From contig CAIMWO010000095.1 in assembly GCA_903845195.1 (NCBI GenBank), forward strand, positions 1 through 40,220: a stretch of 40,220 nucleotides of DNA, given 5' to 3'. The notes below the pieces were generated by a model, which was not told where the DNA came from, made no database searches, and was given only the letters and a program-made list of their open reading frames with translations. How positions within the stretch are numbered: position 1 is the stretch's first letter; every line of letters begins with the position of its first letter. The DNA is from an uncultured Phycisphaerales bacterium (GTDB lineage Bacteria; Planctomycetota; Phycisphaerae; WQYP01). The translations under genes were made by a program, and so were the position numbers. Below are positions 18,101 to 24,345 of this stretch, one piece after another.

Positions 18101-20931
18101 CCTCGATCGGCGCCCGCGAAATGGACTTCAGCAACACCGGCGGCGGCGGGTGGCGCATCACGATGTTCCACTCCGCCACCAATATGCGGATGGAATTTCT
18201 ACCGCCCTCCGGCGCGGCGGCCGGTTCATCGTTCGGCGGGATTGGAAACTTCCCTGCCGCACTGGTCACCGGGCAGATTTACCATCTCGCGGTCACGCTC
18301 AATACCGATCCGAACACCGGTGTGGTCACGGTCCGCTATTTTCTCAAGGCCGGCACGGGCGCGATCGGCACCACCAGCTCGGCGAATCGCATCTACAGCG
18401 GCAGCTTCAATCCCGATGAGAATGTGGTTACCAACACGCCCAGCGCAGGGTCATTCTTCTTCGGCGATCTCAATGCCGCGGCGGCTGGAAAATCCAACGA
18501 CTTCGACAGCATCCGGCTCTGGAAATCCGATCCGGGCATCCTTCCGGACATCGCCAATCACACCGCGATCAGCGTGGCGGCGACCGATCCCAATGCTTCG
18601 AGGAGCCCGCTGGACGCCGGCACATTTACTTTGTCCCGGCTCACCACCGTCGGGAATCAGACCGTGTATTTCTCGCTGGACGGAACGGCCCCCTCATCCG
18701 ATTACTCATCCAGCGTGCTGGGCTCGGTCGTCATTGGGGACGGTCAGAGTTCCGCCACCGTCACGATCACGCCGGTGAGTGGCACTTCGGGGCCAAACGA
18801 AACGGTGCAACTGCATATTCTGCCGGATCTGCATTATTCCATCGGCACGCCGAGCGCGACTATCACCATTGCCGGGACCGTTGCGTCCACCGCCACAGCG
18901 CTTACCGCCTCCGCCAATCCGAGCGTCTTCGGACAATCCGTGACGTTTACCGCCGTCGTATCGCCCACGGGTGGTGTTTCGGGGACGCCGACGGGTACCG
19001 TGACCTTCCTGGACGGCGCCACAACCCTGGGCAGCGGCACGTTGAACAACGGCAGTGCGACATTCACGACCTCCGCGCCGCTCGCGGTAGGTACGCATTC
19101 GATCACGGCGGTGTACGGCAGCGATGCCACCTTTGCCGGCAGCACATCGTCGAGCCTGGTCCAAGCGGTCGGGCAGGCCGGCACAACGACACAGCTTGGT
19201 GCGTCGGCCAATCCGAGCGTATTCGGTCAGTTGGTGACGTTCACCGCAGCCGTTGCCGCCATCGCCCCAGGTGCCGGCACGCCTACCGGCACAGTGACGT
19301 TCAAGGATGGTGCAACCGTGCTCGGGACGGGTACGTTGAACGCCGGTACGGCGACGTTTACAACCACCGCATCGTTGGGCGCTGGCAACCATTCGATCAC
19401 GGCGGCCTATGGAAGCGACACGAACTTTGCGGGAAGTGCTTCTGCGGCGCTGACGCAGGTGGTCAATCGTGCGAGCACCACGACCACACTCGGGGCACTC
19501 TCTTCTCCGAGCGTTTATGGACAAGGGATCGCATTCACTGCCACGGTTGCTCCGGTGGCGCCGGGCGCCGGGACGCCGACGGGAACGGTGACATTCATGG
19601 ACGGCGCCGCCATGCTTGGCGTAGCGACGCTGAATAATGGATCAGCCACGTTCAACGTGACTTCGCCGCTGGCGGTCGGCAGCCATTCGATCACGGCCGT
19701 CTACAGTAGCGAAACGAGTTTCAGCGCCAGTACTTCCTCGGTCGGCACGCAGATAGTCAACCGGGCCGGCACGACCACCGCGTTGAGTCAATCACTCAGT
19801 TCCAGCATGTACGGACAGGCTGTGACATTCACCGCCTCGGTATCGCCCGTTGCCCCTGGTGCCGGCAGCGTTAGCGGAACGATCAAGTTCCTTGACGGGG
19901 CAACGACCTTGGGCACCGCAACACTTAGCGGCGGGACGGCCAGCGCATCGTTTACGTTGGCGGCGGGAAGCCATTCCATCACCGCCAGTTACGCCGGGAA
20001 CGCGAGCTTCAGCAGCAGCGTCTCGACGGCTGTGACGCAGAGCGTCAGCCCGGCGAACACCACCACCACGCTGACGACCTCGGGGGCCACCAGTGTCTCC
20101 GGCCAGACGGTGACTTTCACGGCCACCATAGCGCCGGTGGCGCCGGGCGCTGGGATTGCGAGCGGAACGGTGACGTTCATGGACGGGGCGACTGTCCTTG
20201 GCACCGGCACCGTGAACGCCTCCGGCAAAGCCACGTTCGCTACGGCGTTGCTGTCCGTGGGAAGCCATTCCGTCACGGCAGTTTATGCTGGTAGTGCGAA
20301 TTTCGGATCGAGCACGTCGGCGGCGGTGGCGCAGACGGTAGGCAAGAATTCGACGGTGACGGCACTGAACTCTTCAGCCAAGCCGTCGGTGTCCGGGCAA
20401 TCGGTGACGTTCACCGCCACGGTGACTGCCAGCGCACCAGGCGGGGGCGTGCCGGCTGGGACCGTCACATTCAAAGATGGCACGACGACGCTGGGCACCG
20501 TCACGCTGAACAGTGCCGGCGTCGCGACGTTTGCCACGGCAACACTTTCGGTAGCCAACCATTCGATTACGGCGGTCTACAACGGCAGCGCCAGCTCTCT
20601 CGCGAGCACGTCGGCAGCACTCACGCAGACGGTCAATAAGAAGAGCACGCTGGTGACGCTGACCTCTTCGCTGAATCCCTCGGTGTTCGGTCAGTTCGTG
20701 ACCTTTACCATCACGGTCAGCCCGGTGGCTCCCGGCAGCGGAACGCCGACGGGCACCGTGACCTTGAAGGACGGTGGCAAGAAACTGGCGACGCTCACCT
20801 TGAACAGCTCCGGCCAGGCGACGTACACCGTCAAGCTGTCGAAGGGCAGCCACACGATCACGGCGATTTATAACGGCGATACGAAGTCGCTCAGCAGCAC
20901 GTCGGCGGCGCTGACGGAGGTTGTGAACTGA
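15115..20931 (+). CDS. Giant exported multidomain protein: pectate-lyase-like beta-helix, Calx-beta, LamG-like and seven Ig-like repeats
   Basis: About 1938 residues. The N-terminus is basic and carries LESLESRLLLS, the planctomycete LEPR-xLL type motif seen at the start of their large extracellular proteins. Then, in order: IPT/TIG-like beta domains (to about residue 230); a pectate lyase superfamily 3 beta-helix that starts GVADDHLAIQQAINAANAAG and runs to about residue 770 with many N-x-I/F-x-x-N rungs; a Calx-beta domain; a LamG-like region; a second Calx-beta-like domain; and seven Ig-like repeats. The start is GTG 15115 because GAAGGAG lies about six bases upstream. The protein ends inside the last Ig strand with no LPXTG, PEP-CTERM or membrane anchor. 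It probably binds or cleaves acidic polysaccharide at the cell surface, but catalytic residues are not certain, so an adhesive role is equally possible. Confidence 0.85.
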   Translation: MVKTSRLNNCGRAKRYVPRLPALLESLESRLLLSTTDPVIFNITGAVTPGQILGIEGGNFGSNAQVWIDRITDSSDTPNPEMQLSTVLTHSVSYVAAEVPLTLQEGLYAVFVKNTDTNVVSAYTLTNQAAAWQYLDLAGAQIDPGRSFRIYGQNLDFAATTSTVQFRSVSDGTLLNATVTQGSDPFILQVTAPLNLVTGVTYDVLVNNGYGGSYGQTVGPQLKARAGGGVDHWNIGTPWAQADFGFYNNVYDIKNDPRLTLHAVGDGVADDHLAIQQAINAANAAGGGVVYFAPGTYNLNGVGISMKSNVVLEGAGRDVSKIYDNLGGQASMFSGAVNAVGLSKLTLESGPTGFWSTWKVGGTANYSHFIIDSRMIQPTKEDIVYGASGMMIRGNEIIQTTLTGKCVMDLTSRWDVIIKDNYIQWSDGRLDLLSMNRLQIEGNTFSRSIYTDATNLGYGGPSMGGTNNVAILNNVFNKVASEPDTRIPKNNDGETLMNEDIEYKALGYATDSTDTTLIDSTKIWTVNTMANWQVTIIQGTGIGQTRNIASNSATALTLSAAWDINPDATSAYAVTKFNHTYLVKGNTLQEVPRGIWVLYGCSMYDANIIDNTLIDTNGIYLRGDTRPSSGPNRFNVQKNVRIEGNTVTDTKGWYPAQIVISQTAVDGTQLYGDAFYNVVVRSNTINGGTFVGTDDGSGMGEGYYVLQSGISDNDTAGVMGVIFDGNTANNLSVAYHVNSGSYQTVIWNGVNNSVGAVVSDGTMSGDTHASVDTVVGWTSLSAAPPYVWVQATDASAAETGPDSANFRIHRSGTTGDLVVNYVTSGAATAADITQVLTGSVTILDGQQYVDLPITPIDDLVYYEGVENLTITLAPSATYRIGNPAATVTIADNDVTYNVAEAGFSGSGSGSGAGSIMDFGGTATLKQGSTGNTAFIGTSPDMNGSFLHLETTATGTSGGVTITPTDATTSWASIATKPGSQWLLNGAFDFFYRADGTSIGAREMDFSNTGGGGWRITMFHSATNMRMEFLPPSGAAAGSSFGGIGNFPAALVTGQIYHLAVTLNTDPNTGVVTVRYFLKAGTGAIGTTSSANRIYSGSFNPDENVVTNTPSAGSFFFGDLNAAAAGKSNDFDSIRLWKSDPGILPDIANHTAISVAATDPNASRSPLDAGTFTLSRLTTVGNQTVYFSLDGTAPSSDYSSSVLGSVVIGDGQSSATVTITPVSGTSGPNETVQLHILPDLHYSIGTPSATITIAGTVASTATALTASANPSVFGQSVTFTAVVSPTGGVSGTPTGTVTFLDGATTLGSGTLNNGSATFTTSAPLAVGTHSITAVYGSDATFAGSTSSSLVQAVGQAGTTTQLGASANPSVFGQLVTFTAAVAAIAPGAGTPTGTVTFKDGATVLGTGTLNAGTATFTTTASLGAGNHSITAAYGSDTNFAGSASAALTQVVNRASTTTTLGALSSPSVYGQGIAFTATVAPVAPGAGTPTGTVTFMDGAAMLGVATLNNGSATFNVTSPLAVGSHSITAVYSSETSFSASTSSVGTQIVNRAGTTTALSQSLSSSMYGQAVTFTASVSPVAPGAGSVSGTIKFLDGATTLGTATLSGGTASASFTLAAGSHSITASYAGNASFSSSVSTAVTQSVSPANTTTTLTTSGATSVSGQTVTFTATIAPVAPGAGIASGTVTFMDGATVLGTGTVNASGKATFATALLSVGSHSVTAVYAGSANFGSSTSAAVAQTVGKNSTVTALNSSAKPSVSGQSVTFTATVTASAPGGGVPAGTVTFKDGTTTLGTVTLNSAGVATFATATLSVANHSITAVYNGSASSLASTSAALTQTVNKKSTLVTLTSSLNPSVFGQFVTFTITVSPVAPGSGTPTGTVTLKDGGKKLATLTLNSSGQATYTVKLSKGSHTITAIYNGDTKSLSSTSAALTEVVN
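18886..20928 (+). repeat. Seven tandem Ig-like domain repeats (about 97 codons each)
   Basis: Each unit begins with a T-T-x-L strand, then N/S-P-S-V-x-G-Q-x-V-T-F-T, continues G-T-V-T-F-x-D-G-x-x-x-L-G and ends H-S-I-T-A-x-Y. Seven copies can be counted, the first starting STATALTASANPSVFGQ and the last STLVTLTSSLNPSVFGQ. Units are similar in protein but diverged in DNA, so the array is old or under drift rather than a recent expansion. Confidence 0.85.
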
Positions 20932-20947
20932 TTGTGCGGGAAAGCAG

Positions 20948-20998
20948 ACAGGCCGGAGTGGGATTCGAACCCACGAAAAACGGATTTGCAATCCGTCC
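20948..20998. repeat. attL: left 51-bp copy of the tRNA-Cys 3' segment
   Basis: Identical over 51 bp to 35973-36023. It contains the anticodon arm, T arm and 3' acceptor strand of tRNA-Cys (antisense on this strand) but lacks the D arm and 5' acceptor strand. It is thus the displaced 3' end of the original target gene and not a functional tRNA. Confidence 0.95.
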
Positions 20999-21214
20999 GG
21001 GGAAAATGCTAACTCCCCATCATCGAACGAGTTAGGCGAGATAGGGCAGGCCAGCGATGAAAGGGCGCAGAAAACCGCCCCAAAAAACGTGATTGAGAAC
21101 CCTGCTGCTACCCCTGATCTTGCGGCAGTGATGACGGCGTGGCCTACGCTGCCGGCGGCGCTCAAGGCGGGCATTGTGGCGATGGTGAAGGCGAGCGGGG
21201 AGGGACGGCCATGA
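20999..21214 (+). pseudogene. Detached 3' end of the integrase gene (71 codons plus stop)
   Basis: Reading on from the 51-bp core in the integrase frame gives 71 sense codons and then TGA at 21212-21214, overlapping the ATG of the next gene (ATGA). The encoded tail ends AWPTLPAALKAGIVAMVKAS followed by GEGRP, which reads as a genuine structured C-terminus rather than random sequence. In the integrated state it has no start and is separated from the integrase body by about 15 kb. In the excised circle the two would form one 562-codon gene. This is a reversible separation, not decay. Confidence 0.75.
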
Positions 21215-21729
21215 GCGAACGAGTCCCCACCATTTCCCACGCAAAGTGTAAACAGTGTAAACCGGCAGGGATGGCCATGGATGGGAGTATCCCCACCGTT
21301 ACCCCCGTACCCCCCGCAATTTCCTCCCCATGCGATCCCACGTTGACAGTTGACACGTTCATCGGCGAAGTGCCGCTGGATGCGCATCGCTCCATTCTCG
21401 TCTACCGGCGGCAACATGCCGGGCGAACCTACGTCCGCTGGCGGGTGTTCCATCGGCATCACAAGGGCAACAACTGGTATCCGGACAAGTGGCGGAGCTT
21501 CGTCATTCCCATCGGCTCGGGCACTGCCCTGGCCAGCGCCATCATTGCGGCCCAGCGTGGGGACACTGTCACGGCGAAGCCGGAATGGTTGAACAAGGTT
21601 GACGCGTGGCGTGACCGGCGTTGCCGGATTTTGGCGGACTTGAACGCCCCGTCCAGCGTGCTGAACTTGGAACACCGGAGGCGGGCGCGTGGCTATGGCA
21701 TGGGCTATGGAAAGCCGGGTGTCCGATGA
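21211..21729 (+). CDS. Hypothetical island protein, possible nucleic-acid-binding
   Basis: A 172-residue protein I do not recognise. The first 45 residues are rich in Pro/Thr. A central basic/aromatic segment (HRSILVYRRQHAGRTYVRWR and then NNWYPDKWRSFVIP) faintly recalls small beta-sheet single-strand-binding folds such as PC4, and the C-terminus is Arg-rich. ATG 21211 is chosen because GGGAGG precedes it and it overlaps the TGA of the detached integrase end. Its stop overlaps the next start (ATGA), so it is the head of a compact left-end operon. Confidence 0.6.
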   Translation: MSERVPTISHAKCKQCKPAGMAMDGSIPTVTPVPPAISSPCDPTLTVDTFIGEVPLDAHRSILVYRRQHAGRTYVRWRVFHRHHKGNNWYPDKWRSFVIPIGSGTALASAIIAAQRGDTVTAKPEWLNKVDAWRDRRCRILADLNAPSSVLNLEHRRRARGYGMGYGKPGVR

Positions 21730-21980
21730 GCTTGCTGGATCAATGGCAAAACGTGAAGCGGAAGATTGAGGCGGCGCTGGCCGAAGGGCGGTTGGATCCG
21801 GACGCAGCGGAGAAGGCGCTTGCACACCTTAATTTTCGCATGATGCAACGCCCGCGCATCCTGAAACGCCGGCAGGATCGGAAGGCATGGCGAAAGGCTC
21901 AGGTGGCGAAACTCATGGGCAATTTGGGTGCTGTTTCGTCCGCGGTACGGCAGTATCCCGTGGGCGAAAGGCCCTTATAA
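21726..21980 (+). CDS. Small hypothetical island protein
   Basis: An 84-residue, strongly basic, helical protein (LLDQWQNVKRKIEAALAEGR; RILKRRQDRKAWRKAQVAKL). No family recognised. It is kept as real because its ATG overlaps the stop of the preceding gene (ATGA) on the same strand. Confidence 0.5.
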   Translation: MSLLDQWQNVKRKIEAALAEGRLDPDAAEKALAHLNFRMMQRPRILKRRQDRKAWRKAQVAKLMGNLGAVSSAVRQYPVGERPL

Positions 21981-21990
21981 GCGTGCAACA

Positions 21991-22347
21991 ATGGACAGAG
22001 CGGTATGGACACAACCAAGGGACGCCGCGGACGTGAACCGGCGGGCCGGCGGACGGCGGCGCTACAACGCTGCACGCCGGCGACTAGCCGACCGGCGATT
22101 GATCCCACTGGCCCGGCAGATTGCCGCCGTGGGCGACCTGGAGAGCGCTTTAGGATCGGGACAACGGAAGCCCTTGCCCCGTTTCCTGATTCCCGCCTTG
22201 GCGAAGGCGCTGGGCGTGCATCGGTCCACGGTATGGCGTGACGTGCAACGACTTCGGCGACGGGCTTACTGCTGGGAGTATTCCGGTGATACGGGCATGG
22301 TGACGGTTCGGCTGTACGGGCTTGCGAAATTCTCCTACAGGTTTTGA
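21991..22347 (+). CDS. Small helix-turn-helix DNA-binding protein
   Basis: A 118-residue basic protein. The segment IPALAKALGVHRSTVWRDVQ reads as a clear helix-turn-helix with the turn at LGVHRST, preceded by an Arg-rich N-terminal half. It probably regulates island genes. A decayed second copy lies about 0.9 kb downstream, so the element once carried two paralogues. The start is ATG 21991, ten bases after the previous stop; the ribosome site is weak. Confidence 0.6.
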   Translation: MDRAVWTQPRDAADVNRRAGGRRRYNAARRRLADRRLIPLARQIAAVGDLESALGSGQRKPLPRFLIPALAKALGVHRSTVWRDVQRLRRRAYCWEYSGDTGMVTVRLYGLAKFSYRF

Positions 22348-22441
22348 ACCTTTGAAAAAGAATCAATGGGAAATCAAAGAAATCCAATCAATCAGGTGAG
22401 CGTGACCGGGAATCGCGGCTTCTATTGCGGAGAAAACTGCC

Positions 22442-22909
22442 ATGGGACGACGTTCAAATTGGGCTGCTGGGATGCTTCCACCGTTGCGGCAATACTGGCG
22501 GACCATTGATCGCCATGAACGGGACGCCCAAGCCCAAGAGCGGGTGGAGTGCAAAGCCCACGATAAACGCCGCGCCAAGTGCCGATGCGAAGCCTACCCC
22601 TGGCCTCATCGACCGGGCGGCGGATTCTGCCGCTATCCAGATCCGCCGATAGAACGCTGGCAACGCAAGCTTCGTGGTAGGCCATACCGGGGGCGTTACA
22701 CGGGTCTCCGCCGGCAGATTGCCCGATCCAACGGTCTGCACCCCATTAGAGACCGTGCCGCGATAGCCGAGTTGATGCCGCGGGCATTACACGCAGCCAA
22801 GCAGTTGAAAGACCAATACCCAAGGATGCGGTATCGCAATGTGGAAATCACCGAGGACGGCGTGAGGGGATACTTGCCGGTGAGTGGTTCGGAATGGGAC
22901 TGGGCTTAG
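22442..22909 (+). CDS. Hypothetical island protein, Cys/Arg-rich
   Basis: A 155-residue protein of unknown function. The segment CKAHDKRRAKCRCEAY followed by FCRYPDPP has four cysteines and a histidine spaced like a small zinc knuckle and distantly resembles the Cys-rich HGGxTG-type phage proteins, but the HGG end is absent. The C-terminal half (residues about 85-150) is mixed alpha/beta. The start at ATG 22442 has GGAG about ten bases upstream. It is the last gene of the left-end group. Confidence 0.5.
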   Translation: MGRRSNWAAGMLPPLRQYWRTIDRHERDAQAQERVECKAHDKRRAKCRCEAYPWPHRPGGGFCRYPDPPIERWQRKLRGRPYRGRYTGLRRQIARSNGLHPIRDRAAIAELMPRALHAAKQLKDQYPRMRYRNVEITEDGVRGYLPVSGSEWDWA

Positions 22910-22920
22910 AGGTCTAACGA

Positions 22921-23210
22921 GGCCCGGCAGAGAGTCACCGAACAACGTCTGATCCCGCTGGCTCGCTAGTTTGCTACAGTGGCCGACATGTAGGGAATGC
23001 ATTGTCTTAGAGTGTCGAAGCTGTTGCCCAGAGCCTTATCCCCGTCTTGGCCAAGGCCCTTGGCATACATTGATCAACGGTCAGTCGCGATGTGCGGCGG
23101 CTCCAGAATTGGCGACATCGCTGGCGACAGCATTCCGGCTACCCGGGGGAAGGCACAGTTTGTCTGTACGGACTCACAAAATTTGCCTGCAGTTACAGGC
23201 GGACAACGTG
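22921..23210 (+). pseudogene. Decayed paralogue of the helix-turn-helix gene at 21991
   Basis: By eye this stretch aligns with codons from the middle to the end of the 21991-22347 gene. It keeps RLIPLAR, LAKALGIH, STV-RDV-RL and LYGL-KF matches, but has in-frame stops at 22967 (TAG), 22991 (TAG) and 23071 (TGA), plus likely indels in between. No open frame remains. It shows an old tandem or block duplication inside the island followed by loss of one copy. Confidence 0.75.
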
Positions 23211-23251
23211 ACGCCATCGACATCAATGGAAACTTTTCTGGCTGCAAAAGA

Positions 23252-23285
23252 AAGGAAGGGATCGAAGTAAATCGATCCCTTCCTT
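23252..23285 (-). terminator. Intrinsic terminator of the toxin-antitoxin operon
   Basis: A perfect 14-bp stem (AAGGAAGGGATCGA with its complement) around a six-base loop, 31 bp after the antitoxin stop. Read on the minus strand it is followed by a T-rich run (TTCTTTTG). Among the strongest hairpins I noticed in the window. Confidence 0.8.
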
Positions 23286-23316
23286 GGTCCTAATCCGTTT
23301 GAGTTCCGTTAGATCG

Positions 23317-23796
23317 TCAATCTTCGCAGCCTGGGTCCAGATCGCCCGGTCTGACACCTAGCGCTCCAGCAATCTTGCTGATCGTCATGAAAGTTGGGGC
23401 GTGTTCACCGGTCTCGATGCGGCTGACGTGCGGCTGTGGGAGTTCGGCTTTTGCTGCGAGTTGTGTTTGGGTCCATCCCTTTCGTTCCCGAACCCGACGA
23501 ATTGTCGCACCGAGGTGGGCACGGTATTTACCGAGCTTGCTCCGTGCTTCCGGGTCGGACGTGGCAGTAATACTAACGAATCTGAGTTTCGACAAATTCA
23601 ACACTTCAAAGAGGGTCGTGAGGACCTCCTTGGCTTCTGTCTTGTTTTCACTTTTCGCCAGAAGCGTGAGCAATCGACGGACCCGGTCTCGCTTCTTGTC
23701 GCGAGGATTGAAACTACGCGCTAATTCATCGGCAATAGCGTCCCACGGCATCTCTTGCCGAACTTGGCCGAGAGAATGTTCCATGGTTTGCGGCAT
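23317..23796 (-). CDS. HigA-like antitoxin, XRE-type helix-turn-helix
   Basis: A 159-residue protein. The C-terminal half is a clear Cro/C1-type DNA-binding domain: IRRVRERKGWTQTQLAAKAEL, PQPHVSRIETGEHAPTFMT, ISKIAGALGVRPGDL. The N-terminal half (residues 1-90) should contact the toxin. ATG 23796 is preferred because AAAAGGA lies just upstream. The open frame extends upstream to a TTG that overlaps the toxin stop, which would be a coupled alternative. The toxin gene comes first, the HigBA order. Expected to neutralise the toxin and repress the operon promoter. Confidence 0.8.
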   Translation of the reverse strand: MPQTMEHSLGQVRQEMPWDAIADELARSFNPRDKKRDRVRRLLTLLAKSENKTEAKEVLTTLFEVLNLSKLRFVSITATSDPEARSKLGKYRAHLGATIRRVRERKGWTQTQLAAKAELPQPHVSRIETGEHAPTFMTISKIAGALGVRPGDLDPGCED

Positions 23797-23831
23797 ATGG
23801 TAGTCCTTTTCCAGAATATCTGTGGCTGCCC

Positions 23832-24230
23832 TCAAACGAGAGCATCCAGCCTGTTTTGCATACGGATAATGATGTGTTCCGGCGTCTTGCCTTCATCTTC
23901 TTTCTTGATTGCGCCGAGCACAATTATCCTCCTTTTCCGATACGCGAAGAATATCCGTAAATTGATCCTTCCCAGAACACCTCCTTTGTCTCTGATCTCA
24001 TGAATGTTCTGAACGCTACGGATGTCGAGATCGCAAAAATCCGTAGGATTATTGAAGTCTCTGGTGCGTTTCACCAGGTCAACTGCGTGCTCATACTGCA
24101 CCGGTGTCAAGAATCTCTTCGCCTCTTCAACGGCAAGTCGCAAGACAACGATGCCTTCGACAGCGTAGACGGGGGGAAGCACCCGCATGCTCAAAAACTG
24201 TTGCTTGGCCACATCAATCCCTTTCGGCAT
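23832..24230 (-). CDS. RelE/HigB-superfamily toxin
   Basis: A 132-residue predicted mRNA interferase-type toxin. The C-terminal part has the family's beta-sheet and end helix: IHEIRDKGGVLGRINLRIFF, AYRKRRIIVLGAIKKEDEGK, TPEHIIIRMQNRL, with the basic and Lys/Arg residues expected for RNA binding. I choose ATG 24230 because a good promoter at 24264-24292 lies inside the longer open frame (to 24302), so the extra N-terminus could not be made from that transcript; GGGGG precedes ATG 24230. ATG 24242 is an alternative. Followed by its antitoxin after about 35 bp. Confidence 0.75.
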   Translation of the reverse strand: MPKGIDVAKQQFLSMRVLPPVYAVEGIVVLRLAVEEAKRFLTPVQYEHAVDLVKRTRDFNNPTDFCDLDIRSVQNIHEIRDKGGVLGRINLRIFFAYRKRRIIVLGAIKKEDEGKTPEHIIIRMQNRLDALV

Positions 24231-24263
24231 GAGTACCCCCATTCCGTGAGGAGCAGTCTGTGA

Positions 24264-24292
24264 ATAATATGCAATCTCATGCAGCGCGTCAA
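24264..24292 (-). promoter_or_regulatory. Sigma70-type promoter of the toxin-antitoxin operon
   Basis: On the minus strand TTGACG (24287-24292) and TATTAT (24264-24269) are separated by exactly 17 bp. The predicted start is near 24257, leaving a leader of about 26 bases before ATG 24230. Confidence 0.65.
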
Positions 24293-24345
24293 CCCCCTGC
24301 ATAGAACTGCATACGAGGCGGCTAATTCTAGGACGTTCTCGTGTT

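Noticed and set aside
20948..20998. A second functional tRNA gene at the left island end
   Set aside because: Only the anticodon arm, T arm and 3' strand are present; the D arm and 5' acceptor are replaced by island sequence.
20374..21825. A 483-codon minus-strand frame running across attL
   Set aside because: It bridges the giant gene, the tRNA remnant and the island, three unrelated pieces. It exists only because stops are rare on that strand.
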